Part shown: in pieces, positions 1 through 22,800 of the stretch
Layout of the letters: every line of letters starts with the position of its first letter
How positions within the stretch are numbered: the stretch's first letter is position 1
Assembly: GCF_008831285.2 (NCBI RefSeq)
Contig: NC_045149.1
Span: 22,946,535 to 23,010,534, forward strand
Length of the DNA: 64,000 nt
Direction: 5' to 3'
Source: Nymphaea colorata
Taxonomy: Eukaryota; Streptophyta; Magnoliopsida; Nymphaeales; Nymphaeaceae
The notes under the pieces: model-generated
Seen by the model: only the letters and a program-made list of their open reading frames with translations
What the model was told of the DNA's origin: nothing
Databases searched by the model: none
Program-made: the position numbers and the translations under genes

Positions 1-330
1 TTTGGCACTAGCGAAGTTAATAATTTTTTTGTTTAGTTGGGGGCACTCATTCAAAATCTTTATTTTATTTGAAACACTTATTTGTATAATAATAAAATAT
101 ATCAAAACATTAACATATATATTAAACTAATTTTGTGAGTATGATGTGGGCAACTGCCCACACCAATCGGCTCCGCTACTACTTTTGGATATCAGATACA
201 AAGTAAACTCACATTCTGATTTGGTTATGAAACTGCACTCTGAATTTAAATTTAACTATCAATCACATTCTTTTTTCTTTTTTTTTGGTCGATCTGGCTT
301 TCAGGCCTTCAAATTTTGTTTAAAATTTTG

Positions 331-416
<86 letters not shown>

Positions 417-2330
417 CACTTGATTCAGTTTTAGCTCCAGTCTTTATCTCCGTCGTAATAGTCTCGTAAAATGTTCGTTAGGGAAAACGGGTCGGATCCG
501 GTCACCTTGGATCCAGATCTATTCTTGTTCCTTTTTCTAAGCACAAAAAAATATTTTGGACGTTAAAATGTCACTTGAATTTGTAACCTACCATTTGTTC
601 TATATTTAGTATTTATTTTTGCAACATGGACATGGTAAAACGAATAGAGAAATACAGTGAATAATTTTTACACGAAAAGTTTTCATTTATGGCCAATTTT
701 CTGCCATAAATTTAATGATTAAGTTGCTTTTGAAATATTTTCCTGAATAAATGATGTACTTTTCATGAAATAGCAAGTTTTAAGAAAAACATAATCCTGA
801 ATTGCACATAGACAAAATTTACCACGTACTTTTAATAAACAAGTTAACAAACACGCTAGGGTTTTGGACGAATGGTTCAATATAGACATGTAGCTTACAT
901 GTTGAGACCTTGGGATTTGATCTTCTTAAATTTAAAGTTCTTGGTTTTTAACCTTAGTTAAGTAGATGAAAACACTAGTAGGGGGAAATTTTACCCTGTA
1001 TTTATTTCACCGGGTACTTTAACTGCCTTCTGTTTTTTCCCCTATTGGTAGACCCTTCCATGCACAACCCAGCAAAATCTGGGCGAATTTCTTTTTCAGA
1101 AAAATTTGTCGCGCCCTGTAACTAGGTAACTAAAAGCCTTAGTGTGTCAACTAAAATCATGCGGTGAAATTTGTCTATTTAAAATTTTATCTGGATACTT
1201 GTGCAAAAGGGAAAATGTCTTCCGTAAAACTTGAAGCCGAAACTTTTACGGATGTTTGATGGCCTTGCAAAAGTATTCAGGCGGAGTTTTCTTTATTGGG
1301 AACAAGTTTTTTACGACAAGAAAATCTAACTTAAAATTGAGAACTGAAACATTAAAAAAACCATAAGCCTTCTTGCATAAGGAGATTGCAAAGTTTTCAA
1401 TAATTTCTTTTTGCCAAAATAAAATTATTCTAAAAAATATGTTCTTGGAAAAAAGTTTTTAGTTTAGATTACCAAGCTTCCGCTTTGGTAAAATTATTCA
1501 ACTGCTCACAAAATAATCTTGAACTTAGTAAATATTATATCGAGGTAGCTAAAACAATATAATTTGATTTGGGTATTATCAGCATAATAAGGGAGGGGGA
1601 GTATGATATGTAATCCCCTTTTATTTTATAACATATAAACCATTGTGAGAATAATTCAATAAAGAAAATGTTTGGTATGGTTGTTTGGTAGTATGAACAC
1701 TGTAATTATTTCATGAATTTGATACATTCATGAAATATTAAGATAAATAAGACACTGAACATAAACCCATTTTGCAAAAGGGAATAAAAAACATAACCAA
1801 GCAACTTATCCATAAATAACCAGGTTTTGAGTATGTCACTTAACAAACAAAATATATTTTCAAAAGTTATTGAAAGCATGGTTTTTTTTCAAAACCAATC
1901 ATTTTCAAAACTAGATTAAATCCAAACGCTTTCTTAAAATAATTATAAAAAATATTAAAAAAAGAATATATCAATTGAACAAATATCAATTACCATATTG
2001 GATCTTTGGTTAATCATTTTTATCTAACCAATTTGAGTGAGTTTGCGTTCGCAGCTTTATAGTTAAGTATAGTAAAAACAAAACAGGTTATGTAAAAGCA
2101 GCATAGCACCAAAATCTTTTTTTTTTTTTTAATAAAATAGGTAGAGTTTGTTGTCATGTCATTTCATTTGTGACCGTAAAAACATTTAATTGCTATAAAA
2201 CGTGCGTCACAGTACGCCGCGTGTCAGAAAGTGATTGTGCCTTGAAAGAGCATAAAAAACAAAGAACCCCACTAATAAAAACCTTTAGTTGTAATATTAA
2301 AATATAACTGTGCGGCTTTGTGTAAATCAT
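1..2330. other. AT-rich intergenic sequence upstream of the CK2 beta gene
   Basis: No coding region is recognisable here. At about 146-180 there is a fragment (gtgggcaactgcccacacc followed by ggctccgctac) whose theme recurs near 28480 and 28960, so it is probably a transposable-element remnant. The rest is AT-rich, without long ORFs or recognisable RNA genes. The part just before 2330 may contain the CK2 promoter, but I see no convincing TATA element. Confidence 0.5.
333..414. repeat. (TA)n microsatellite
   Basis: An uninterrupted run of about 41 TA dinucleotides in intergenic DNA. Similar runs occur at 4551-4609 and 32401-32459, as is common in plant nuclear genomes. Confidence 0.95.
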
Positions 2331-2381
2331 GAATAAAGTAGGCATCGCTAGAAAGAATTTGGTGAAAGAAAGGAAAAGGGC

Positions 2382-2408
2382 AAAAAAAAAAAAAAAAAAA
2401 AAAAAAAA
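2382..2408. repeat. Poly(A) tract in CK2 5' region
   Basis: A run of 27 A residues just before the purine/pyrimidine-rich leader of the CK2 beta gene. Such runs are length-unstable. It could be the scar of an old retrotransposition or a nucleosome-excluding tract near the promoter; nothing in the sequence decides between these. Confidence 0.9.
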
Positions 2409-2545
2409 GAAAAACGTGAAGAGGAAAGGGGGGAAGGGTGTTTGTTTGTGGGGGTGCTCTCGCCCCTCGTCCTGCGAATCCTTCTTCTTCTCACTCTCTC
2501 CTTTTGCTTTTCGTTGTTCCGTCCCCGGAGAGTCTAAGGGAAAAG

Positions 2546-2778
2546 GTATGCTATTTATTTAATTGTATAAATCCTTCGAACCGAACGATGGAACCAAACA
2601 GAGAGGAGGAAAAGCATCGTCATTTCCCCCCTTTTCTTATATGTAGTTGGCAGCTAGGCTTCGTTCATTGCGGTGGAACCTGGCAAATTTCTTGCGTTTT
2701 TCTGAAGTGGGTCGCTATTATTTTCGTGGTTTTGGCGTTCTGTGCTTGAAATTTTTGGTTTGGCTGCATCTTTTGTAG
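2546..2778 (+). other. Probable 5'UTR intron of the CK2 beta gene
   Basis: A GT donor (aaaag|gtatgc) lies at about 2546 and a T-rich acceptor (cttttgtag|gtggg) ends near 2778, 130 bp before the start codon. A leader intron at this spot would remove an upstream stretch containing short ORFs. This is inferred from splice-like motifs only; a transcript read would settle it. Confidence 0.4.
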
Positions 2779-2838
2779 GTGGGTCGGATTCAGGTGACGT
2801 TTGGGAAGAAGGGGTTTTCCAGTTTTACGGCGGGGTTG

Positions 2839-2871
2839 ATGGAGGTGGGGTTTCTGCGAGTGGCGGATTAG
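2839..2871 (+). other. Ten-codon uORF in the CK2 beta leader
   Basis: An ATG at 2839 opens a 10-residue frame ending in TAG at 2869-2871, 39 bp before the CK2 start. It remains in the leader whether or not the proposed leader intron is spliced. It could lower translation of the main frame, but nothing here shows that it is used. Confidence 0.4.
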
Positions 2872-2910
2872 AGAGGGAGGGAGGCGGAGAGGGAAGAAGG
2901 AGGAGGGGTC

Positions 2911-13628
<10,718 letters not shown>

Positions 13629-15484
13629 TGATGATTGCATGTTGTCCAATTTGCCAGCTTTTGCGGCGATGATGAAGCTTCCATGGAGCAACAGTGGGAA
13701 AAGAATTTTTCCTTGGGAGAAAGGTCCTGCCAGATAACATTACAGAAACGCCAAAAAGAACGCAAATCAATGTCTACTGTTCCTTCTTTATATATATTTC
13801 CATCAAAAAATGTCTAAAAGCAACTGACCTGATCATGCTTTTGTTTACTTTTAATTTGTATTGAGAGAGCCTATTTAAGCTGTAAGCTTTTTTAATGTTG
13901 AGAGTTTGATGAAAAATGGCTTCTAGCCTCTTTGATGGCAGGGCCTTCCGCTTTCTCCCTCGTCCTTTGGCGCTTTGTGTGGGCTGCATGTTGACTGGCA
14001 CCTTCTGATTGCTTCTCTTCGTCTTTCTCCTTTGTGTGATGGTTGACAGGACCCAATGGGTTCCGTTCATTCCCTTGAATCTGTGGCCTCGTCTGTCATT
14101 ATTTGAGAAAAAACTCCAAATGGGCGGATTTGGACTTTTAATGGCTTGCAATGATTTTCTGACGTTCACTGGATACATGAAGCTGAATCATGTTTCTTTT
14201 ATACTGAAATATGCTCTTTCTACAAGTAGTTGAGTCAACGCCCATATGCATTTTCTCTCTGGTCGATGTTTCTCTCCCTTCTTTTGATTGGCATCTTTTC
14301 CCTATATTTGTAGGAAAAAAAATAAACGTTTTAATAAGGGAACCCCGTTCGGATCTAATTGCAAGAAGTCGCAGCCTTATTCTACGGGACGGATTGATGG
14401 TTTTCTGTACCGTTTATATGATAGTTGCCATCTGCAGATCGTTAAAAATGCCAAAATATCAAACCAAGCTAAACCAAACATGATAACAAAGGCCAGAGTT
14501 TTAGCTAGATATTTCATGGTATAATAGTGTATCCTTCATGCTACTGGATCCAGGAAGGAATATCCTTGAAACGTTGTGTAGCATATCTGCCCACCTTCGC
14601 ACACGCTGTGGCAAGCGAAGCAAAACCTATAACAAACTAGATAGGAGAATTTTTGGATGAAATAGGAAAGCTTGGCGACAATATACTAGCCTTGACAATT
14701 GAAGAACACATCCTGAATCAATTTTTTTGGGTAGAAATCATGAAGATAGTGCTGCTGCATTTGTTTTCTACTTGCTGGTTGGCATCAACCTGCAGTACTT
14801 CGGGTTATCTCATTCTAATATTATCAGTCATGGTTCTGCCGCTACACTGCTACAGTTCGCAAATAAGGTCTATTAGAGTAGCTATGGCACTTTCCAAAAT
14901 CTGATCTGCTGGATTTAACGACGTGGAGGTTGAATATTTACCATATGATATTCCGCTTTCTTGATGGTCAGGGACTCAGGACATACTGTTTCAGACATTC
15001 AGGCTTGTGAAGAATGACACGCACCCATTGAACTACAGATCTCCTGAGCGCTTGATTCTGTCACTAAAAGATGGTTTCTGCAGGATGTCGTAAGGTTCAC
15101 AGAACGCATCTATAATCGATCTTTTGGCAACAGCAGTGCCATTCCTCCTAAAGTAGTACTGAGAACTGAGAAGAAATAACGATTACACAGTCGCCAAGTA
15201 GTAGAGGGTGTTTGAAAAACCAGCAAACACTACCAATTTAAGGGTTCAAACGACAGACTAGTTGCATCACACTGACTTGAGAAAATTCAAGAAACAAACA
15301 CGTCAAATTGCCAAGAAGGCTTTCGTCTACCTTGCTAGAGCAGTAGCACTAGATTTTGAGACCCATGGGTTGAGGCTAGTTCAGAGTTCCATATGTTGGC
15401 GCATCTTGTGGCAGAAATTCTGGTGCTAGTCTGACTAACCCCAGCTTGCTAATCTCAAAGAAACCAACAGTCGAAAAAAAAGGA
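13629..15484. other. Region between the convergent CK2 and gluconokinase genes
   Basis: The CK2 stop at 13626-13628 and the gluconokinase stop at 15530-15532 face each other across 1.9 kb. The first few hundred bases are presumably CK2 3'UTR. Short ORFs here have no recognisable domains or splice-consistent partners, and I see no RNA gene. Confidence 0.6.
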
Positions 15485-15528
15485 CACATCGTATATTATT
15501 TTCATTTAAGAAAATAATATACGATGTG
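15485..15528. terminator. Perfect 19-bp hairpin abutting the gluconokinase stop
   Basis: Arms 15485-15503 and 15510-15528 are exact reverse complements around a 6-nt loop (atttaa). On the minus strand the hairpin starts one nucleotide after the gluconokinase TGA, so it would be the first element of the 3'UTR. Plants do not use bacterial hairpin terminators. It may be an mRNA stability or processing structure, or a tiny foldback insertion. The type assigned here is only the nearest category. Confidence 0.6.
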
Positions 15529-15529
15529 A

Positions 15530-18441
15530 TCAAGAAAGTGAAGCTTGAATTCTGGCTACAATGGCATCTGGGCTCAGAGTTGCATCAAGAACATGTATAC
15601 CTTCATCTTCATGGATCTCAAGCAAATCAACCTGTGATTGCAATAAAGCAGCAGGCATGAAATGATTGCCATCAGATTCACGTTGCTTCATCCGACCTTC
15701 AATCACTTCTATTGGTGCCATAAGGCAGAAGAACTTGACACAGTCAGAACCATTATTTGGATCTGCTTTTCGAAGAATTTCTCTATATCTGAACTGTAGA
15801 GCAGAGCAGCAGAGGACAACTGTTTTTCCACCACTGATCTTTTCTGTGAGTGCATTAGAAATAGTCTCTAACCATGGAAACCGATCTTCATCTGTAAGTG
15901 GCACACCATTCCTCATTTTCTCTGCAGAAGTCCAGAAATCTCAGAGTAAAGATTCAACAAGGGAATGAGATGATTCTGATGCTATGGCTTCAGTCTCCAT
16001 GCAACGAGAGGGCTCACCAGCTCAGGCAATAGATTTCAAAAGTGATAAAGAGATTTAATATATTATGACCACTATTCCAGGATAATCACTAGAAATTGAA
16101 GTTAAAGACTGCACAAGGAATTGAGTCACTAGTCACTAAATGTCTAAAGTTTTGCTTGAACTTGCTGGTTTGCATAAATGATCAAGCTCGAAGAAAAGCC
16201 TAAGCTCATGGGAATAAGCCAAACAAGCTCAGCTTGGTCAAGCTCGAGTAAGCTTGTACAACATGCTAAGGTGGGAACTCATTACACATTCAGGACAAAA
16301 CAAAAGCTGGATTGGTTCCTAATTAAGGTAGTAGGTTCGAGGCCCACAATCTTCAAGTGATGATTCTGGGGAGTGATCCTCAGTTTCAGGAGAGAACGAT
16401 TCTTTCACCAGGATATATAGCAAGCACCTAAAGGCATATCGGTTGAAACAAGTTCTTCAATCAAGAAACACTCCTGCTAAATGGGTTCAACTGTATCAGC
16501 TAAACCTAGCCCCTTCATAATAGTTAAGCTTGTCCCTTTACATAAACAAGCCAAGCTTGAACATACGCCATCTACCGCACATGAGTCAGGCTCAGTTCAA
16601 GCCCCATTTATGTGCATACCTGCCTCCTTTCTAGTTAAACCTGAGAGGTCCTGACCCAAAAAAAGGAAAAACAACTTTGGTTATGCTGAATGGCACAACA
16701 CAAGCTGGTTTAATAGCAACAAAAAGAAAAGGTCCTTTCTGTATGTCTTCTTATTACCTTTGTTTTCTACTGAATGAAAATCATCAGCATCAAGAAAATC
16801 ACAACAGACGTTTCTCGCCAGCAGCCCACCGATTGTCCTATTAATCAAGCAGGAGAGCGAATTAGTCAGTCTCACAAGGGAAAAAGCTTCACAAGTAAAA
16901 ACACTCAATGTGAACACAGAGGGACCATCTATTCCTTTCATGTTTACTGGTTGCAAAGGAGTTATTAGGTACGGACATACAGTACTAAAGCTTTTGCCAT
17001 TTTTTGTGCTATACTCCATGAGTCTATCCAATCTGAATTCCACTCTATGTGCTTAGCCGATCCTTATCTTTTTATAATATTGGTGAATGATGTTATTAAT
17101 GAGTAACAAAATCGCAGGAGAAGCTCAACATTTTGTTCTTTTTATTTCATAAGGGACCTTAGTAGCGTCTTTATTTTTGCAGTATGGTTAAGTTCGGCAT
17201 CTTCTCTGGTGATCCAAAGACCTGGAAAGAGTTTTGCCAATCAGATGCCCTCGAATAAGTTGGTGATGGAGATATCTGAACCAGCTTGGCCGAAAAGGAA
17301 AAGGAAGATGAAAGTTCCTGGCAAAGGAACCAGTGGACTTTCGGTAAAGTCTTTCAAGAAAGGGCATACGTCCAACTAGAAAAAGACGACTGGTAAAGTT
17401 CAAACTCGTCAGAGTAGTGAGAGAAAACTACATCATGTGGTTGTGAAGTTTCCTTTTGCTTTTCATAATTCCACGTTTCTTCTCCTCCATATTGGGTGCC
17501 CATTGTAGATTCCTTCACCCTAGTGATTATACTGTGTGGTCTCACTTAGCTTTCTTATCGGCCATTTGATTATCCATGCTTAACCTTGTCACCAAGCGTC
17601 AAATCTTTTCTATCTCAGCACACCCACTTTCACCATTATAGTTCTCCAACTTTCTTCACTCGACTTTAAGCGATAGTACACCATCATAATACAGCAATGG
17701 TTCAGAGACCGAACAATCAAACGCGCAGTTCTACTGTCTTGCCCTTTGTCTAATAGAGGCCGAACCAGTAGAACCAGAGAAAGGCCAGGTCAGGACTCTC
17801 GATTAGTTGCCTAACCCCTTGAGTTCCGCACAGTTTTGTCCTCTGCTGGTGCCTACAAAGGACGAACTTAAACTGGGGGTCCACGACCCCACATAGGTAG
17901 CAGTCAAGGTCCCAAAAGTTCCAAAAGGAAAGGTTGGATCATCGATGGTGCTCTTGCAATGGCGACCATTCGCACAAGGACTAAGGACCGTTCAGCCCAG
18001 CGGAAGCACAGGCAGCTTAGACCCTGACAGAGAGGAGCCATGAATCCCAATTCTAAACTCGGGAGCCCAATCTAGATTAACATACGAAATCATGGTCAAT
18101 CTACAACGAGAAGAAAGAAAACCAGAAGAGAAGGACAAGAGAACTCACGATTTGCCGGAGCCGCTGACGCCCATGATGACAATGGCAAGACCTGAGATGT
18201 CAAAGAAGGATTAGAGGAAGACGAACTGGAAAGTGATCAGAGGAGGAAGATGAACGTGAAATTTCCTTAATCGAGATGCCATTCACATCAAAACAACCTC
18301 ACAAGGATTTGCCTTGATAAGTTTTTGACCAGAAATCTTTTCTCTGCATCGCTCCGAAACACAAACAAGAATGAAACTAAACGAGAGAAATGGCAAGTAG
18401 GGACGATCCGAAAATTTCTTACCCCTGAGATCACTACCCAT
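15530..18441 (-). CDS. GNTK: Gluconokinase (4 exons, 177 aa)
   Basis: It phosphorylates D-gluconate to 6-phosphogluconate using ATP, feeding the oxidative pentose phosphate pathway. Minus-strand exons are 18423-18441, 18149-18191, 16758-16837 and 15530-15921. Every junction is GT-AG, phases agree, and the total is 534 nt with stop. The product begins MGSDLRGLAIVIMGVSGSGK, so the Walker A motif GVSGSGKS is at residues 14-21. It is followed by the family motif FLDADDFHS (35-43), the segment KMRNGVPLTDEDRFPWL (49-65), the CSAL...YREILR region, and HFMPAALLQSQVDLLE near the C-terminus. Length matches eukaryotic gluconokinases. Translation runs on an unusual 19-nt first coding exon, chosen because its phase restores the Gly before LAIVIMG. 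No targeting peptide is apparent, so it is probably cytosolic. Two uORFs precede the start. Confidence 0.93.
16178..16620. repeat. Low-complexity agctcg/aagctt-rich intronic stretch
   Basis: Within gluconokinase intron 3 the words aagctc, gcttg and caagct recur in both orientations, resembling TE debris found in other parts of the window. No termini or target duplication could be fixed. Confidence 0.3.
17183..17379 (+). CDS. Exon-like orphan frame antisense to gluconokinase intron
   Basis: A T-rich tract ending in ttatttttgcag precedes a 197-nt open frame ending in TAG at 17377-17379. It encodes a basic tail containing EPAWPKRKRKMKVPGKGTSG and SVKSFKKGHTSN, with a likely nuclear-localisation cluster KRKRK. 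It looks like a terminal exon, but I find no matching upstream exon on the + strand, and it sits inside gluconokinase intron 2 on the opposite strand. It may be a captured or relic exon. I do not recognise the family. Confidence 0.3.
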
Positions 18442-18505
18442 TATTGGTACTCCTCAAGAACTCTCCCTCTCCTCCATCTCTTAGATGTAACTGTTGTTTA
18501 TCCAT
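18434..18505 (-). other. uORF overlapping the gluconokinase start
   Basis: A 23-residue frame starts at 18505 and stops with TAG at 18434-18436, inside the main reading frame (ATGGGTAG). A second 7-residue uORF occupies 18454-18477. Ribosomes reading the first would end past the main ATG, so it could repress translation if the transcript starts upstream of 18505. The transcription start is unknown. Confidence 0.4.
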
Positions 18506-19850
18506 GAGAAGGCGTTGGGTCGTCAACAGACGGCAGAGAGGTGGAAGTTTCCATATTTTCATTTGCTTACCTCGCCATCAGTAGCTAAGCAGATTCGGAA
18601 ATTCATATCCAAAGTTTTCATCCTAACTTTTTTAGTTCTTCTTCTAAAGATATCCGACAGAACATCATTAATGTCGAATATAAATAATTATTTATATTGA
18701 GGATGCTGCATAATTTTACGCTTGGATTAGACAAACCACCTGAAATTATTTATTATTAAACTTGAAAGTCTTAAATTCAACTCATTAGACGCTATGAAAC
18801 TTTTAGCTAACGAATTATTTTATTTTTTATGCAATTGATAACAAATATGCAACAATTTAATCGTATGCAAAAATGCGACTGAATATGATAATGTTGATAA
18901 CAATTGGTGGCAGATGGTCTTTTTCTTTGATTAATAGACCAAGAATTGTAAAAGATTACCTTATCGATTGTCTTATAGTATTTATTTGCACAAGTGGCAT
19001 ACGTGAATGACTCAAATATACATGAGACGGATGGGGCGCACGCTACAAACTCTCTTGTTACTTGCTCATTTTTTATTCTTTTCTTGTCATTTTTATTGGT
19101 CCATGTTCACATGAAATGGCGTTTGTAATTTTAATTCCAAAAAACAATATTAAAATGTTTTAAAATTAATTTGAAAATGAAAATTTAAGTTCACTTATCC
19201 CATAGTTAAGCTTGAGCATCGGACTGGGCCATCAGCAAGTACCCAGTATTCAATTCGACTCAGGCTAGGGCCCAAGCCTGGGAAAAAGCACATCGGGTTG
19301 GGCCAATAAGCCCAATTCAGCTTGGTAATATTTTTTAAATATATATTTTTATTAATTTTTATATATAATTATAGTATTTTATTATGATTAATTATATTTA
19401 TATATTATTTTATATTAACAATATATATTTTTTAATTTAATAGGGTCGAGATCGAGTTTAGGCTCAAATGGTTTTTTTGAAAGCTAATTATGAAAACTAT
19501 TTTTTGTAGAAGTGGTGGCTAAAATCCTCTTTTTTAAGATCAGGTTGGTGTGTCGGAATGATGAGACAAAAACTTAGTGGAGGGAGCAAAATTAGTTTTG
19601 TTAGAAAAATCAATAAACAAATTTTGTCAAAACTGGATTTAAGGTATGTGGGCGAAAACCTACTTTTGATGTCTTTCAAAAGTGCTTAAAATAGAGTCTA
19701 GACGTTTTGAGCCCTCAACCAATGCCCCCAAAAAATATGCTTAATTGAGTCTGGTCATATCTTAGCTAAGAAGCTCTAGGTACAATGAGATTCATCTTAT
19801 TGCCTAATAACAAGATCGGAAGTCCCACCATTTTACTACACCCAAGGGTA
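18506..19850. other. Gluconokinase upstream region and AT-rich intergenic DNA
   Basis: The first few hundred bases are the probable gluconokinase promoter. The remainder is AT-rich with no supported gene. A GC-rich repeat of the aagcccaa/gggccc type occupies about 19200-19470. Confidence 0.5.
19200..19470. repeat. GC-rich-ended, AT-cored dispersed repeat, copy 1
   Basis: Words such as gagcatcggactgggccat, gggcccaagcctggg and gggttgggcc precede an AT-rich core (about 19330-19440) and then gggtcgagatcgagtttagg. The same layout is seen near 44510-44750 and 61290-61500, and a partial one near 59735-59880. This layout resembles non-autonomous DNA transposons, but no exact ends were found. Confidence 0.45.
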
Positions 19851-22800
19851 TGAATATGCTTTAGTGTTGCATGACATTGGATTTGAAATTGCATTGAAGA
19901 TGGACAACATAAAAGATAAAGTTATTGCAGTGAATAAGAAGTCTCGAGATATAGTTATCATTCCACGTACCACCTGAAAGCCATATTTTGATCAATTAGA
20001 GGAAAACCAAATTAAGGGGTGGTGGTTTTGTAGAAATGAAAGTGGCGAGTTTAACTTTAATATCATCATGTCATTGTTTTGATTTTAGTGTAGTTAAAAA
20101 CAATATTTTTTTTGTAAATTGCATGAATCTATCAAAACCAATATCTCTTTTATAACCGTTTGATTTAAGTGCTCTTTGCATGAACAGTAAATCTCTTCAG
20201 TGGTTCAATTATAAATAGGTGAGTTTTCTTTTAATTTTTTTTGTCTTTGTTTCTATGTCCCCTTCGTTTTTTTTTTCTTTGTTTTGTATGTTGTTTTATT
20301 TTCTTTGTTTATCTGTTTCTTATGACTAGCAGAAACACTGAAAGAGACAAGAAAAAATAAGTAAGTAGATTATCTGCCTTCTATCTTGATTAATCTGAAG
20401 AATTTTCTAGATTTAAATGTATAGAACATGTAGTTTTTATTTAAAAAGAAACTGACTCAATCTAATGTTTGTTTCAATTTTACCTTTGAGCAAGCACGTA
20501 TAGAAGGATAACTATAGATTTAACTCTCTAACAACAAGAACAAGTGCAGTGCAATAGATTTGAAATTGCATTGAGGATTGACAATAGAAAAGATAAAGTT
20601 ATTGCAGTAAAGAAGAAGTCTCGAGATACAATTACCATTTCATGTACCACCTGAAAGCCTTATTTTGATTAATTAAATAAAAACCAATTAAGTGGTTGTG
20701 GTTTTATAGAAATGACAGTGGTGAGTCTTGCCTTCAATATCATCGTAAGATTGTTTTGATTTTAACATAGTTAAAAATGATACCATTTTTGTAAATTGTA
20801 CGTATGTATCAAAACCAATATTGATTTTGTAACTGTTTAATTTAAGTGCTCTCTACATAAAAAATATAAATTTCTTGAGTGGTTTGATTATAAATTGGTG
20901 AGTTCTTTTTTAATTTTTTTTTCCATTGCTTTCTGTGTGGCCATCATTTTTTTGTCTTCGTTTTGTGTGTTTTATTTTCTTGTTTATCAGTTTTTTATGG
21001 TTAGCAAAGACATTGAAAGAGACATGAAAAATATGTAAGTAGATTATCTTCCTCTTATGCCGCTTAATGTAGAAATTTTTCTAAATTTAAATGTGAAGAA
21101 CATACTATTTTTATTTACGAAGAAGCTGACTCAATCCAATGTTCGTTTCCACTTTGCCTGTGTGCAAGCAACATATAAAAGGATGTCAATAAATTTAACT
21201 CTCTAACAACATGAGCATGTGCATGACAATGGATTTCAAATTGCATTGATGATGGACAACATAAAAGATAAAGTTATTACGGTGAAGAAGAAGTCTCGAG
21301 ATGCTGTTACCATTCTACGTACCACCTGGAAGCCTTATCCTAATAAATTAGAGGAAAACCAAATTAAGTGATGGTGGTTTTATATAAACGACAGTGACGA
21401 GACTTGCCTTCAATATCATAATGTGATTTTTTTTTATATAAACATAGTTAAAAAGAATACTTTTTTTGTAAATTATACGTATATGTCAAACCTATATCAA
21501 TTTTGCAACCATTTGATTTAAGTGCTCTTTGCATGAACAATACAAATCTATTTAGTGGTTTCATTATAAATATGTGAGTTTTTTTATTTGTGTTTTTTGC
21601 CTCTGCTTTCTATGTGCCCTTCGTTTTGTGGTCGCTTTATGTGTTGTTTTATTTTTTTTTTGTTCATCTATTTCTTAGAGCTAGTAGAGACACTGAAAGA
21701 GACATGAAAAATAGGCAAGTAGATTATTTGTCGTTTATCCTGCTTAATGTAAATAATTTTCTAGATTTAAATGTGGACAACATGTGATTTTTATTTATGA
21801 ACAAGCTGACTCAACCTAATATTCGTTTCCACTTAGCCTTTGTGCATGTTGTCTTTGTTTTTTCACTAGTCTTTTTTAAATGGATATATCATCTTAATCT
21901 TGCTAATTATTTTTTTATTTTTGTGAATCAAACTCTACTGTTCAGGATCATAGACGGCGGGCTTTTGTCACGTGCCTTTGCAGAAGCTAAAACATGGGAT
22001 TCTGTTCAAAAGCTAGTGAATCGAGACACAGTAAAGAAGGCAGTAAAACGATGAACCATCGCTCCAACCGGTTTTATCCCTTTAAAGGTTAAAAGAACCC
22101 TAAACTTTTTTACATCAATTTTTTAAAATAAATGAAAAAACTTCATAAGTAAAGGTTTAAAAAATTACCCCATATCTAAGCAATATCATCATGTGATTGT
22201 TTTGATTCTAATAAAGTTAAAAACAATATTTTTTTTGTGAATTGTACTTATCTGTCAAAACCAAAATATTGCTTTTGTAACCATTTGATTTAAGTGTTTT
22301 TTGCATGAATACCAATCTCTTGAGTTATAAATAGATGAGTTTTTTTTTTCCATCTTTTGTCTGTTTTTTGTGTGCCTTTCATTTTTTTTTCTTTGTTGTA
22401 TATGTTGATTTATTTTATTTGCGGAGACATGAAAAATAGGCAGGCAGATTATTCTCACTTAATCTGGAGAATTATCCTAATTTAAATGTAGAGAACATGG
22501 AGTTTTATTTACGAAGAAGCTGACTCTTTTATTTTTTTTGTCTTTGTTTTCTATGTTCTCTTTTTTTTTTGTCCTCGTTTGTGTATTATTTTATTTTATT
22601 TGTTTATCTGTTTCATATAGCTAGAAGAAAAACTGAAAGAGACATGAAAAATAGATAGGCAGGTTATCTATCTCTTATTCTGCTTAATGTAGAGAATTTT
22701 TAAAATTTAAATGTAGAGAATATGCAGTTTTTATTTACGAAAAAGCTCACTCAATCCAATGTTCATTTCTATTTCGCCTTTATGCAAGTAGCGTAGTAAA

